A DNA stretch of 43,961 nt from DTYU01 sp040757355 (GCA_040757355.1 JBFLWY010000026.1:1-43961); one strand, 5' to 3'. Shown: positions 1 through 8,542, numbered from the stretch's first letter. The notes: generated by a model not told the origin, from the sequence alone. Translations and numbers: made by a program.

Positions 1-113
1 AGAAGGTCTCTCCTCCAAAGCTCAAAAAGTCCTATTGAGTGCTGGGCATTTAAGCTCAATGAAGGTCTGTCCTTCAAAGGGCAAAAAGTCCATTGAGTGC
101 TGGGTCGTGAACG
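1..113. repeat. Two tandem copies of an about 59-bp unit ending in GAGTGCTGGG
   Basis: Bases 2-49 and 61-107 are two imperfect direct copies. Each starts GAAGGTCT, runs through a CAAAAAGTCC block and ends in ATTGAGTGCTGGG. The end is the same 12-mer that closes the 100-bp elements at 6091-6190 and 13423-13524, and the 6144-6190 half of the first of these resembles the whole unit. I infer two partial or tandem copies of that mobile-looking element at the window edge. No gene is visible from 1 to 275. Confidence 0.6.
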
Positions 114-181
114 ACTCCCTCGAAAATCGTTCAACCTTATCCTGAATGACCTTTGCTGTCCGTACAACGTTCAACGTTGAT
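105..181 (-). repeat. Composite intergenic repeat, 3' half, minus orientation
   Basis: Read on the minus strand this is ATCAACGTTGAACGTTG, then CGGACAGCAAAGGTCAT, then CAGGATAAGGTTGAACG, then ATTTTCGAGGGAG. It matches the copy at 42940-43070 almost base for base and ends in the same Shine-Dalgarno-like GAGGGAG. The orientation suggests it served a gene further left, outside the window. Confidence 0.65.
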
Positions 182-275
182 AAAAAGACCTAAGTACAAA
201 TAGCATTTTCCTCAGAGCCTGTATTTCGCGCGAAAGGTTGAAGAAGACCGTGTGCAATTATAGTGCGGCCGGAGG

Positions 276-1523
276 CTAATGTAAAGAATCGTCTTCTTCG
301 TCCTCGAAAGGAACCCGCCCTGTCCCGTCACAATAAGGGCAGGTTTTCAACAACATCTCGGCAAGGCTTGGGTGGGTTTTTTTCCGTGTAAGCTCTACCA
401 GCCCCAGCCTGGTGATGCCAAGGATATGTGAACGCACCCTGTCCCGCTTAAGCGCCTCTTCCAGAGCATTCAGCACTTCCTGACGGTGCTTCTCCTCAAT
501 CATGTCGATAAAGTCGATGATGATAATGCCGCCGATATTCCTAAGCCTGAGCTGGCGGGCTATTTCCCGGGCCGCTTCGAGGTTGGTTTTTACCACGGTT
601 TCTTCAAGGCTTTGCGAACCTACATATTTTCCGGTATTCACGTCCACCGCGGTAAAAGCCTCTGTCTGGTCAAAGACAATATACCCGCCGGACTTAAGCC
701 AGATCCGCCGTTTGAGTGCCCGTTCGACCTCTTGTTCGACGCCGTATTTTTCCATCAGGTCCCGCCCGTTCTCCAGGTGTACCCGGTCTTTCAGGTCCGG
801 TCCCAGTTCGTTCATAATTTCATGCACTTCATCTTTAAGCTCCGGCGAGTCTACGATCAACTGCTGGACATCAGCGGTAAAGAAGTCCCGAAGGATACGG
901 GGCAAGAGGTCAACGTCTTTGTAAAGCAGCCGTGGACCTGGTGCACGCGCCTTATGCCGGATTTCTCCCCATCTTTTCAGAAGGACCTCAAGATCATGCT
1001 GCAGTTCTGCTTCGTCGGCTCCCTCTGCCGCCGTCCGGATGATCAACCCCATTCCGGTCGGGCGAAGACCGGCAGTGAGCCGCTTTAACCGTTCGCGCTC
1101 CGAGGAAGAGCTTATTCTTCGTGATATTCCGGTGTGTTGCACCGCCGTCGCCAGGACAAGGTGCCGTCCCGGAAGAGTAATTTGAGTCGTAACCCGCGGC
1201 CCTTTGGTCCCCAAAGGCCCCTTGATTACCTGTACAATTACCTCCTGTCCCGGCCGCAATATTTCCTTGATTTTCAGCTTGCGGTCCCGGTTTACGGTTG
1301 CCGCACGAGCATCGTGAACGTAAAGAAAAGCGTTCTTTTCGAGCCCGATGTCAACAAACGCCGCCTCAATGCCCGGAAGGACATTCTCTACCTTACCCTT
1401 AAAAATGCTGCCTACCAGTTCGGCCCCGGGGGGTTCAAAATAAACCTCAACCGGTGTATGATCCTCAAGAACAGCTACTCTTGTACGCCCACCTGCCGTG
1501 GATATGATTATCTCTTTTATCAT
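276..1523 (-). CDS. rng: Ribonuclease G (Rne/Rng family)
   Basis: This is an endoribonuclease of the RNase E/G family, which cuts single-stranded A/U-rich RNA in rRNA maturation and mRNA decay. An S1 RNA-binding segment lies at about residues 35-110 (GSIFKGKVENVLPG). The DNase I-like catalytic region carries the two metal-binding aspartates in AVDVNTG (D294) and DFIDM (D337). The C-terminal CPYCDGTG (C395, C398) is the zinc-link of this family. I place the start at the ATG at 1523 (MIKEIIIS), which has GGGAG eight bases upstream; the frame stays open nine codons further, to 1550. About 415 residues is usual for Clostridial RNase G without the long RNase E tail. It is the last gene of a block with the two radical-SAM genes to its right, an order common in Peptococcaceae, where rplU normally follows. 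Confidence 0.93.
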   Translation of the reverse strand: MIKEIIISTAGGRTRVAVLEDHTPVEVYFEPPGAELVGSIFKGKVENVLPGIEAAFVDIGLEKNAFLYVHDARAATVNRDRKLKIKEILRPGQEVIVQVIKGPLGTKGPRVTTQITLPGRHLVLATAVQHTGISRRISSSSERERLKRLTAGLRPTGMGLIIRTAAEGADEAELQHDLEVLLKRWGEIRHKARAPGPRLLYKDVDLLPRILRDFFTADVQQLIVDSPELKDEVHEIMNELGPDLKDRVHLENGRDLMEKYGVEQEVERALKRRIWLKSGGYIVFDQTEAFTAVDVNTGKYVGSQSLEETVVKTNLEAAREIARQLRLRNIGGIIIIDFIDMIEEKHRQEVLNALEEALKRDRVRSHILGITRLGLVELTRKKTHPSLAEMLLKTCPYCDGTGRVPFEDEEDDSLH

Positions 1524-1550
1524 CTCTTTCGCTCCCATAGAGTCTTGCAT

Positions 1551-2240
1551 CTAACCCAGACTTACCGCGCGGCTGTCCGTGATCATAAAAACCCCTGTAT
1601 GGTAATAGACATAATCGTGCGGGTTCCCCGGCAAACCGCTTAGTCTTAAGAAAGCGTCAACCACATCAATAGGGCGGATGTTGCCCTGTTGCCCGGCCTG
1701 GACCTTCATGTCGATCGTAAGGGTGTCCCTTGTGATAGAACCCTCTAACATAAAAATCCCCGGCCTGATATCCCTTTCCTTTGGGCCGCCCTTTCCTTCG
1801 CGGGTGCACATTATCTCCTTTGCTTCTAATACGGCCTTGACCGCTGCCGCCACCTGCTCAGCGGTGACCGTTGGGGCGACGTGTCCCTCAGCCCGGTAGG
1901 ATGCCATGCCGACTGCCGCCATAAGGTTCGGCGCTTCCCGCGGAACCCTTGTTACCGTCCTCACGCTCAGCCCTTCGGGCAATACGGCGGAAAGCCGGGC
2001 CGTTATGGCTTCAGGGTTGACCGGCACCCGCAGGTAGATATCTACCAGTTCCTTAACGCCCACTACCCCAACGGGCAAGGGCAGCGCGAAAACGAACTTC
2101 GGGCGGGGGTTGAAACCCTCAGAGTAACAGAGAGGCAGCCCCGCCCTGCGGAAGGCACGCTCGAGGGCACGCATTAGGTCCAAATGGCCGATCCAGCGAG
2201 CCGGTCCGTCCTTGCAAAAGGCAATCCTATAGCGGAACAC
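1551..2240 (-). CDS. TIGR03936 / DUF2344 radical-SAM-linked protein
   Basis: This 229-residue protein belongs to the DUF2344 family that accompanies the TIGR03960 radical-SAM protein; its biochemical role is not established. The N-terminal run RYRIAFCKDGPARWIGHLD and the GFNPRPKFVFALPLPVG segment are typical of the family. The start is a GTG at 2240 with AGGGGGA five bases upstream, and it overlaps the end of the radical-SAM gene by 14 bases, which indicates translational coupling. In some relatives the two are fused into one polypeptide. That supports joint action on one substrate, possibly an RNA because RNase G is next, but this last point is inference. Confidence 0.88.
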   Translation of the reverse strand: MFRYRIAFCKDGPARWIGHLDLMRALERAFRRAGLPLCYSEGFNPRPKFVFALPLPVGVVGVKELVDIYLRVPVNPEAITARLSAVLPEGLSVRTVTRVPREAPNLMAAVGMASYRAEGHVAPTVTAEQVAAAVKAVLEAKEIMCTREGKGGPKERDIRPGIFMLEGSITRDTLTIDMKVQAGQQGNIRPIDVVDAFLRLSGLPGNPHDYVYYHTGVFMITDSRAVSLG

Positions 2241-4086
2241 GCGAGTCCCCCTGCATTATCTCCGGGGCCACTCCGAGCGAGGAGCAAACGCCGCAGGCGG
2301 AGCACTCTTCCCGGCGGCAGTCCGGGGTGACCGCCTCCTGAAAGGCACGTACGTGCTCCTGGATTAAGAACTCCCGGCTGACACCAGTATCTATGTGGTC
2401 CCAGGGAAGTACCTCGTTGTAACCGTACCGGCGGTAGGCGTATTCAGCAGGGTCAATACCGCTTTCTTCAAATGCCCCTTGCCATTTAGCAAAATCGAAA
2501 TACTCCCTCCAGCCGTCGAACCGGCAGCCGAACCTGTGCGCTTCGAGGAGAACCGTGCTTAGCCTCCTGTCCCCGCGCGCAAAGACAGCTTCGAGGAAGC
2601 TCGTCAAGGGATCGTGCCAGTCAAAGTCGACCCGACGGTCCGTTAGCCGCCGTTTTAAGTACCCTATCTTTTCCGCCAACTCCTCGCGGGTAGCCTGCGG
2701 TTCCCACTGGAAAGGAGTGTGCGCTTTCGGTACAAAGCAGGCTGCGCTGATTGTAACCCTGAGCCGGCCTTTCGGCACACCGCACCTTTCCCCCACCCTT
2801 AAAACCTCCGCCGCCAGTGCGGCGATTCCATCAAGGTCTTCTCCGGTTTCAGTGGGCAGTCCGATCATGAAGTAAAGCTTAACGCGCAGCCAACCGGATG
2901 TGAAGGCCGCAACCACCGCGTTAAGAAGGTCTCCCTCCGTTACATTTTTGTTGATCACGTTGCGCAGCCGCTGGGTGCCGGCCTCCGGCGCAAAGGTAAG
3001 CGTGCCCTTCCGCACTTCTTGAAGACGTTGTGCAATCTTCACTGCAAAAGCGTCGGTCCGCAGCGACGGTAAAGAAACACTTACCCTTTCCGGCTTCAGG
3101 GCGGGCACAAGCCGGTCAACCAGGGACTGAAGCTGCGGATAGTCAACAGAACTGAGCGAGCTTAGCGAAACTTCGTCAAATCCGGTGTTCCGGGCCAACT
3201 CCCGCCCTTGCGCAAGAATCCTATCCAGGCTTTTTTCCCTCACCGGCCGGTAGATGATTCCGGCTTGACAGAAGCGACACCCCCGGGTGCAGCCACGGAA
3301 TATCTCGACCATTCCCCGGTCATGCACCGCCTCGATCCATGGAACGATCGGTCGAACCGGGAAGGATACCGCATCCAGATTGCTTACGACACGCTTTTTC
3401 ACCCTTTCGGGAATGTCGGGCACCACCGGACGGACGCCGGATACCCGGCCGTCACTAAAATAATTTACTTCATAAAAGCACGGTATGTAAACCCCTGTGA
3501 TCCCAGCCGCATCGCGCAGAAAGTCCCGGCGGTCTTTCCCTTCCCGCTTTGCCCGGATGAAAACATCAAGCAATTCGTGAATAACCTCTTCTCCTTCACC
3601 GACTACAAAAAGGTCGAAGAAGGCGGCGAGCGGTTCGGGATTAAAGGCGCAAGGACCACCGCCGATAACCAACGGCTCAGTATTGCCGCGTTCTGCGGCG
3701 AGGAGAGTGACTCCGGAAAGATCCATCATGTTCAAGACGTTTGTAAAAGTCAACTCATATTGCAGTGTGAATGCAAGGATATCAAAATCCTTTACCGGTC
3801 TCCGGGATTCGAGGCTGAAGAGCGGAATATTCTCCTTTCTCAGGAGGGCCTCCATGTCCGGCCAGGGAGCAAAAACGCGCTCCATCAAAGTGTCCTGCCG
3901 CTTGTTCACCGTATCGTAGAGAATCTGAAGGCCTAGATGGGACATGCCTATCTCGTAAACGTCTGGAAAGGCGAAGGCCACCTTTGCCGCAACTTCGTCC
4001 CAGTTCTTCCTTACCGCATTGTATTCGCCACCTGTGTACCGCCCGGGTTTTTGTACCTTCCGGAGCAGGTGTTCAATACGTAGCAC
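2227..4086 (-). CDS. TIGR03960 family B12-binding-like radical SAM protein
   Basis: A radical SAM enzyme of about 619 residues. The 4Fe-4S/SAM motif is seen near residue 268 as GCTRGCRFCQAG (CxxxCxxC). The N-terminal third has a cobalamin-binding-like fold (PDVYEIGMSHLGLQILYD, then VIGGGPCAFNPEP), as in the TIGR03960 family. A cysteine cluster at the C-terminus (CRREECSACGVC) may hold a second Fe-S centre. The substrate is unknown. I prefer the GTG at 4086 (MLRIEHLLRKVQ), because GGAGG lies five bases upstream of it; a TTG at 4098 would leave no room for a ribosome site. The next gene, TIGR03936, starts inside its 3' end. Confidence 0.9.
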   Translation of the reverse strand: MLRIEHLLRKVQKPGRYTGGEYNAVRKNWDEVAAKVAFAFPDVYEIGMSHLGLQILYDTVNKRQDTLMERVFAPWPDMEALLRKENIPLFSLESRRPVKDFDILAFTLQYELTFTNVLNMMDLSGVTLLAAERGNTEPLVIGGGPCAFNPEPLAAFFDLFVVGEGEEVIHELLDVFIRAKREGKDRRDFLRDAAGITGVYIPCFYEVNYFSDGRVSGVRPVVPDIPERVKKRVVSNLDAVSFPVRPIVPWIEAVHDRGMVEIFRGCTRGCRFCQAGIIYRPVREKSLDRILAQGRELARNTGFDEVSLSSLSSVDYPQLQSLVDRLVPALKPERVSVSLPSLRTDAFAVKIAQRLQEVRKGTLTFAPEAGTQRLRNVINKNVTEGDLLNAVVAAFTSGWLRVKLYFMIGLPTETGEDLDGIAALAAEVLRVGERCGVPKGRLRVTISAACFVPKAHTPFQWEPQATREELAEKIGYLKRRLTDRRVDFDWHDPLTSFLEAVFARGDRRLSTVLLEAHRFGCRFDGWREYFDFAKWQGAFEESGIDPAEYAYRRYGYNEVLPWDHIDTGVSREFLIQEHVRAFQEAVTPDCRREECSACGVCSSLGVAPEIMQGDSRVPL

Positions 4087-4405
4087 GTAGACCTCCAAGG
4101 CAAGCTAAAAAAATTTTGCAATAAAACAATTATACAGCAGAAATATCACTTTAGCCCGGCGTTCTAAAGCAATGCCTGAAAATGCGACCATTGCAAAACT
4201 GAATACCGAATGTTCGGTTGTCACTGTCTTTTCTGTACCAAAATTATCTCCTTGAGACGGCATGTCATTCACTATTCTTTCCTAATTGTAAAAATCCCTG
4301 CCGTTAAACATAGTTTTCTTTTTATGGCAATATCGTCAAAAAGGAATTATGGTTGTGCCGCCAGTATGTAACGCTGTTCTTGAATCGAATGCGGGTATTG
4401 ACGTA
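4087..4405. other. Intergenic, AT-rich, no supported gene
   Basis: The 319 bases between the TIGR03960 start and the SpoIVFB stop are AT-rich. A minus-strand ORF with a GTG start at 4272 and a stop at 4105 encodes 55 residues with a hydrophobic tail, but its ribosome site is poor and I recognise nothing in it. A TATAAT on the minus strand at about 4128-4133 could be the -10 of the TIGR03960 promoter; no good -35 is seen at 17 bases. Confidence 0.4.
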
Positions 4406-5296
4406 TTACACATCACAACCTTCCGTCTTATCGATCAGGGTTCCAATACTTGTTCCGGCAGACGAGGCCGTCAGCGCTTCGACCACTTCCTTTTCGCTCA
4501 GCAACCTCGGTTTTACGCCACCTGCACTAATAACCGCCACGAAGTGAAAACGGCCGGGGTGAAAAAGCCGCGCGACTTCCAACAGGCGGGCCTTTTTTGT
4601 CGCTACCAGGACAGCCCCGGGCAGTACCTGCTGTTTGAGGAGTTCTTGCTCCTTTGCCGCTAGTTGTTGGGCAAACAGGTACGGGATGTACCTCTTCTCC
4701 CGGGTGGCCGCGTAGAAAATAAAGAATCCGATGGCTGCAGCGTCTAAGCCCCACCGTCCTAAAACCGGCCCCAACACCCCCAGAATTATGGTCACCAGCC
4801 CGATAAACTGCCCTGCCCTGGCTGCGATGAGAGTCCCGCCACCCAACCCGTGCTTCCCCGAAAGCCAGGCGCGCAGGATCCTTCCGCCGTCGAGCGGCAG
4901 TCCGGGCAACAGGTTAAAGAGGGCCAGCATAAGATTGGCCGTCAGGAAGAACTGCCCCGTCCCGCCTGTCAGGTAACCCAGATGCATGGAGCCGAGTCCG
5001 ACGCAAAAAAAAGCGAGGCTTGTAAGGGGTCCCGCCAACGCCACCGCGATTTCTTGACCCGGGCTTAAAGCCCCTGCTCCCTCCAGGCGGGCCACGCCGC
5101 CAAATGGAAAAAGCTCAATTCTTGTTGCTCTAACCCCGGCACGGCGGGCTGCCAGTACATGTCCAAGCTCATGTAGCAAAACGGCGCCGAAGGCCGCCGC
5201 CGCCCTGTCGAGTATCCCTGCCGCGAAGTATATTACCAGGAGCACAAGGAAGAGCGGGTGTACCCGGAAGACCTTTATGCTTTGAGAAACCTTCAC
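4406..5296 (-). CDS. spoIVFB: Site-2 protease, stage IV sporulation protein FB-like (M50)
   Basis: An intramembrane zinc metalloprotease of 296 residues. The zinc motif is HELGH (H42-H46) in the first membrane region, and the third ligand lies in LPLDGGR (D136). Hydrophobic segments surround both. In Bacillus, SpoIVFB in the outer forespore membrane cleaves pro-sigma-K. The start is a GTG at 5296 that shares a base with the stop of the LytM-like gene upstream, so the two are translationally coupled, matching the spoIVFA-spoIVFB order. The last 90 or so residues are cytoplasmic-looking and end in SIGTLIDKTEGCDV. Family assignment is firm; the sporulation role is inferred from order and length. 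Confidence 0.9.
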   Translation of the reverse strand: MKVSQSIKVFRVHPLFLVLLVIYFAAGILDRAAAAFGAVLLHELGHVLAARRAGVRATRIELFPFGGVARLEGAGALSPGQEIAVALAGPLTSLAFFCVGLGSMHLGYLTGGTGQFFLTANLMLALFNLLPGLPLDGGRILRAWLSGKHGLGGGTLIAARAGQFIGLVTIILGVLGPVLGRWGLDAAAIGFFIFYAATREKRYIPYLFAQQLAAKEQELLKQQVLPGAVLVATKKARLLEVARLFHPGRFHFVAVISAGGVKPRLLSEKEVVEALTASSAGTSIGTLIDKTEGCDV

Positions 5297-5994
5297 TACC
5301 GGTCGCTCCCGCCCAAAAGGGTGACCTTATCCAAAGGATTGACCGGCCTGCCTTTTTCACGGTACTCAAAATGAAGCCCGCTCCCGTTAATATCTCCTTT
5401 TTCGCCGGCGCAGCCGATCACCTCACCCGCCAGGACCTGCTGGCCGAGCGATACAGCCACTTCACCGAGTTGAGCATAAAGTGTGGCCGTGCCTCCTCCG
5501 TGTTCCAGCAGGACGTAACTTCCAACAGCAGGATCAGTTCCCATCTTCGCTACTTCCCCGTCAGCAACCGCCTTGACCGGTGAACCGGCCGGGGCTTCGA
5601 TGTCTATTCCGGGATGAAACTGCTCCAGGGCGCTGACCGGGTCCTTTGTCCAGCCGTATCCGCGTACCATTCTGCCCGATACCGGCAAGCAGAGCGGCTG
5701 TCCGGGTTCCGGTCCCGCCACCGGCGTTACCGGCTCTCCCAGGAAGGAAAAGTCGCCGCCCACGGCCTGGAGCCCGTGCCTCACCACCCTTTCCATTACG
5801 GGTTGATAGTTCCATTCGGTGGTCAATACCGCACGCAGGCCTTCGTTCACTTCCCTCCCGATCGGGCCGCCGGCTTCTTTTAGGCCGATCAACACCAAAA
5901 AAATGGACAATGCTATTGCGATTTGGTACAACAGGCGCTTGCTCCTGCCGGTTTTCTGCGGCTGTAACTGGGGCCATTCTCTCAGTCCTGCCAA
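5296..5994 (-). CDS. spoIVFA: M23/LytM-fold protein, stage IV sporulation protein FA-like
   Basis: A 232-residue membrane protein with an N-terminal transmembrane helix (about 21-38) and a C-terminal LytM domain (about 105-225). The zinc ligands of active LytM enzymes are present (H127 and D131 in HPGIDIEAP, H208 in LHFEYR). The two catalytic histidines are not: the YAHL position reads YAQL (Q175) and the first His of HxH is G206. That fits a binding or inhibitory role like SpoIVFA, which restrains SpoIVFB, rather than a peptidoglycan hydrolase. The start is a TTG at 5994 with AGGAGGG eight bases upstream. It is the first gene of a two-gene unit with spoIVFB. Confidence 0.85.
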   Translation of the reverse strand: MAGLREWPQLQPQKTGRSKRLLYQIAIALSIFLVLIGLKEAGGPIGREVNEGLRAVLTTEWNYQPVMERVVRHGLQAVGGDFSFLGEPVTPVAGPEPGQPLCLPVSGRMVRGYGWTKDPVSALEQFHPGIDIEAPAGSPVKAVADGEVAKMGTDPAVGSYVLLEHGGGTATLYAQLGEVAVSLGQQVLAGEVIGCAGEKGDINGSGLHFEYREKGRPVNPLDKVTLLGGSDR

Positions 5995-6090
5995 AGCGGA
6001 TCCCTCCTAAAAATAGTTAGACAGTTCAAGTTTATACTGATTGGCCTTTAAGGTCAGTTCGACAGTTCACAGTTTGGCTTAAGGTGATAG

Positions 6091-6190
6091 CCCAGCACTC
6101 AGTGTAATCCTTAAGCTGTTGAAGCTACCACTTCATTTAGGTTAATGAAGGTTTCTTCTTCGACGTTCTAAAGCCCCGCTGAGTGCTGGG
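6091..6190. mobile_element. 100-bp MITE-like element with CCCAGCACTCAG inverted ends
   Basis: The left end is CCCAGCACTCAG and the right end is CTGAGTGCTGGG, a perfect 12-bp inverted repeat exactly 100 bp apart. A second element of 102 bp with the same ends lies at 13423-13524, and both abut the same module (CCGTGGGATAACCGGCAG). There is no coding capacity. I see no clear target-site duplication. Confidence 0.55.
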
Positions 6191-6237
6191 CCGTGGGATA
6201 ACCGGCAGACAGGCCATTTTCATTTCAGGCGGGGACG
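6191..6237 (-). repeat. GAATGAAAATGG module of the composite repeat, minus orientation
   Basis: Read on the minus strand this contains ATGAAAATGGCCTGTCTG and then CCGGTTATCCCACGG. It matches 13377-13422 and 20660-20695. Confidence 0.6.
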
Positions 6238-6367
6238 ATCAATCGTTTCAACTTGCTGCAACTCAAGGGCCGCCAGCGCACGTGCATCAGGTTTCCAGGG
6301 GGAGCCTGTCTCAATTAATTCCTACGGGGGAGCCTTTAAAAATATGCTTGAATTAATCAGAAAATGG

Positions 6368-6396
6368 TAAAGGGCCTTTCGGCCCCTTTTTTTAAT
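6368..6396 (+). terminator. Rho-independent terminator-like hairpin, plus strand
   Basis: AAAGGGCC, loop TTTC, GGCCCCTT, then a run of seven T. The T-run follows the hairpin on the plus strand only, yet no plus-strand gene lies upstream within the window. It may serve an unrecognised plus-strand RNA or be used weakly for the minus-strand methyltransferase. Confidence 0.5.
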
Positions 6397-6417
6397 TATT
6401 CTATGATGTGATGAACG

Positions 6418-7101
6418 CTACGGTTTATCTACCCTAAAAACAATTATTGCCCCAAAGGGTCTGGCAATCAGACGCCCCACAAATTCAAAGATACCGGCGT
6501 ACCGGAGGAGCTTGTTTTTAAGCCGGGGCGGAAAGTAGACTGCGGCGGTCCATTTGACCGCTCCACCGGAAGCTGAAGTCGCAGAGAGGATCAACCGGCG
6601 CATCTCCCCTGGGGAATAGAACCGGGCCGAAGCGAATACGCCGCGTCCTTTTCGTGCAAGCGCCCAAAGACTCAACCGGTTAAGCGCGCCTATCACCATC
6701 CGTCCTCCGGGCTTGATAACACGCCACAACTCACTTAGCGCTTCCTCCGGCTGCTGGGTGAACTCCAGCACTGTAAAGCATACTGCGGCGTCGAAACTCT
6801 CCCGGGCAAAGGGCAGGGAGGTCACATCGGCCTCGATAAATGCTGCCTTATTACCCTGAACCTTTTCCCGGGCTATCCTTAACATGGCAGGCGAAACGTC
6901 CACCCCGGTTACTACCGCGCCGCGGGCTACTAGAGCCTGAGCAAGATTGCCCGTCCCGCAGCCTGCATCGAGGATACGCTCACCGTGGCACGGCCTAAGA
7001 GACTTTAAGAGAATTTCCAGTTCCAACTGCCAGACCAGGCGGCCTCGGGGTGTGTTAAACCACGAGTCGTATTCAGAAGCGTAATGGTCAAAAAGCACCA
7101 T
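6418..7101 (-). CDS. Class I SAM-dependent methyltransferase (UbiE/Methyltransf_11 type)
   Basis: A 227-residue soluble methyltransferase. Motif I is ILDAGCGTGN at about residues 43-52, the acidic ribose-binding residue follows in VVTGVDVSPAML, and the post-II region reads FDAAVCFTVLEF. The substrate cannot be told from sequence. It starts at an ATG only 13 bases after rodA ends, so it is probably cotranscribed with it. Confidence 0.82.
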   Translation of the reverse strand: MVLFDHYASEYDSWFNTPRGRLVWQLELEILLKSLRPCHGERILDAGCGTGNLAQALVARGAVVTGVDVSPAMLRIAREKVQGNKAAFIEADVTSLPFARESFDAAVCFTVLEFTQQPEEALSELWRVIKPGGRMVIGALNRLSLWALARKGRGVFASARFYSPGEMRRLILSATSASGGAVKWTAAVYFPPRLKNKLLRYAGIFEFVGRLIARPFGAIIVFRVDKP

Positions 7102-7114
7102 GCAAGTCTACCGG

Positions 7115-8317
7115 TTAAAAGAGAATTTTTTGCCGCCTTGCGCAGATGTTTTCCAACAGGCCTATCGCCGCAAGGTTGGTAAGCATCGCGCTTCCGCCGT
7201 AGCTGAAAAGCGGCAGGGGAATACCGGTTACCGGCATAATCCCGGTAGTCATTCCGATATTAACAAGGATATGAAAGACCAGCATTGTGACTATCCCCGC
7301 GGCAACCAGCCGCCCGAATGAATCCTTGGCAAGCGTTGCGATCTTTACGCCGCGGTAGAGCAGCAAAAAGTACAATATCAAAAGGGTTCCGGCACCTATG
7401 AAGCCCAGTTCTTCCCCGACGACCGAAAAAATGAAGTCCGTGTGCTGCTCGGGAAGAAAATTAAGCTGGTTCTGGGTGCCGCAATAAAGCCCGCGGCCGA
7501 ACAGGCCTCCTGACCCAAGAGCGATTTGGGACTGTATCATGTGGTAACCCGCCCCCTGCCAGTCCTGCCAGGGATTTAGAAAGATGGTCAACCTTGCGAT
7601 TTGGTATTCCTTTAGCGGGATCCAGATGCCGTAGGTCAGGTGCGCCCATATCCAGCCGCAAACGGCAGCCAAACCGGAAAACGCCAGCGTCAGCAGCAAA
7701 CCCGTGCGGGCGCCCGCCATGTAAAGCATACCGAAGGTAATCGCCACGAACACCAGCGATGTGCCAAGGTCGGGCTGCTGAAGAATCAGGAACAGCGGTA
7801 AACCGGTATACAAAAACACCGGAATCAGGTCCCGCAGGCGGTTGAGCTTCCCTTCACGCTGGGCAAGAAAGTTTGCGAGCGTCAGGATGATGATGAACTT
7901 GGCGAACTCGGACGGCTGTAACACAAAAGGCCCGAGTTTTATCCAGCGCTGCGCTCCGAGAGCGGTGTGCCCCATAAAAAGAACCGCGGTTAGAAGAATT
8001 AGGTTTAAGATGTACAGTGCCGTGGTGTACCGGGGTAATTCTTCGTAGCGCCAGCTCATGAAAAAGAACATGATCATAAAACCCAGGGCCGCCCAGATGA
8101 TCTGTTTTTTCATGAAGAAATACGGGTCTTCACCCGTAGGATTGGTGACGTGCGTGGCACTCGAAATGGCGATAAGGCCGTACACTATTATCAGTGCGGC
8201 TGTTACAAGCAGGGTATAGTCCAGGGATCGCAAAAACTTTTTAACCCGTAACACATCTACCACCTTGACCATTATAATTTTGGCCGCAGATGAAAAACAA
8301 GGGGGAATCTTTTGCAC
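7115..8317 (-). CDS. rodA: Rod-shape SEDS peptidoglycan polymerase RodA
   Basis: A polytopic SEDS-family glycosyltransferase of about 400 residues that polymerises lipid II for lateral wall synthesis. The long conserved loop FLPEQHTDFIFSVVGEE and the C-terminal MPVTGIPLPLFSYGGSAM are diagnostic, and together with GGLFGRGLYCGTQNQLNF they favour RodA over FtsW/SpoVE. The 8317 start is a GTG without a good ribosome site; an ATG at 8272 (MVKVVDVLR) is equally possible and closer to the usual length. It is divergent from ppaC. In related genomes rodA stands next to minCD and the SpoIVFA/FB block, which agrees with the neighbours to the left. Confidence 0.88.
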   Translation of the reverse strand: MQKIPPCFSSAAKIIMVKVVDVLRVKKFLRSLDYTLLVTAALIIVYGLIAISSATHVTNPTGEDPYFFMKKQIIWAALGFMIMFFFMSWRYEELPRYTTALYILNLILLTAVLFMGHTALGAQRWIKLGPFVLQPSEFAKFIIILTLANFLAQREGKLNRLRDLIPVFLYTGLPLFLILQQPDLGTSLVFVAITFGMLYMAGARTGLLLTLAFSGLAAVCGWIWAHLTYGIWIPLKEYQIARLTIFLNPWQDWQGAGYHMIQSQIALGSGGLFGRGLYCGTQNQLNFLPEQHTDFIFSVVGEELGFIGAGTLLILYFLLLYRGVKIATLAKDSFGRLVAAGIVTMLVFHILVNIGMTTGIMPVTGIPLPLFSYGGSAMLTNLAAIGLLENICARRQKILF

Positions 8318-8400
8318 GTAAATTTATAATTTCTTGAAGGAAAAATAACGGAAATAGCGAAAATATTCACTAATAATCTGGACATATAAGGAAAAGCTAC

Positions 8401-8411
8401 AAAGGAGGTGA
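8401..8411 (+). promoter_or_regulatory. Orphan Shine-Dalgarno, AAAGGAGGTGA
   Basis: A near-perfect complement to the 16S 3' end stands 130 bases before ppaC, with no start codon at a usable distance (the GTG inside it gives GTG ACT TAA). It may be a remnant of a lost small gene or a ribosome standby site. Confidence 0.35.
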
Positions 8412-8542
8412 CTTAAAGCGGATCTTCATCAATCCAGATAGAGGAACGTTTTCCCCGATCGCTTGCGATATGCTCTTGAGCCGCAGGTTGATAAAGTTTG
8501 AAGGTTTGAGATGATTTTTCATTAATTTAGGAGGTAATGCAA

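Larger units (their letters stand above)
5995..6417. other. Repeat-rich intergenic region
   Basis: This stretch holds a 100-bp element (6091-6190), a copy of the GAATGAAAATGG module in minus orientation (6191-6237), and a plus-strand hairpin with a T-run (6368-6396). Between 6300 and 6360 there is an AATTAATTC / GAATTAAT inverted pair. No coding sequence is supported. Confidence 0.55.

Noticed and set aside
3208..3936. 242-codon plus-strand ORF
   Set aside because: Lies wholly inside the TIGR03960 radical-SAM gene on the other strand, which has all its motifs.
4105..4272. 55-codon minus-strand ORF with GTG start
   Set aside because: AT-rich DNA, poor ribosome site and no recognisable motif; chance is adequate.
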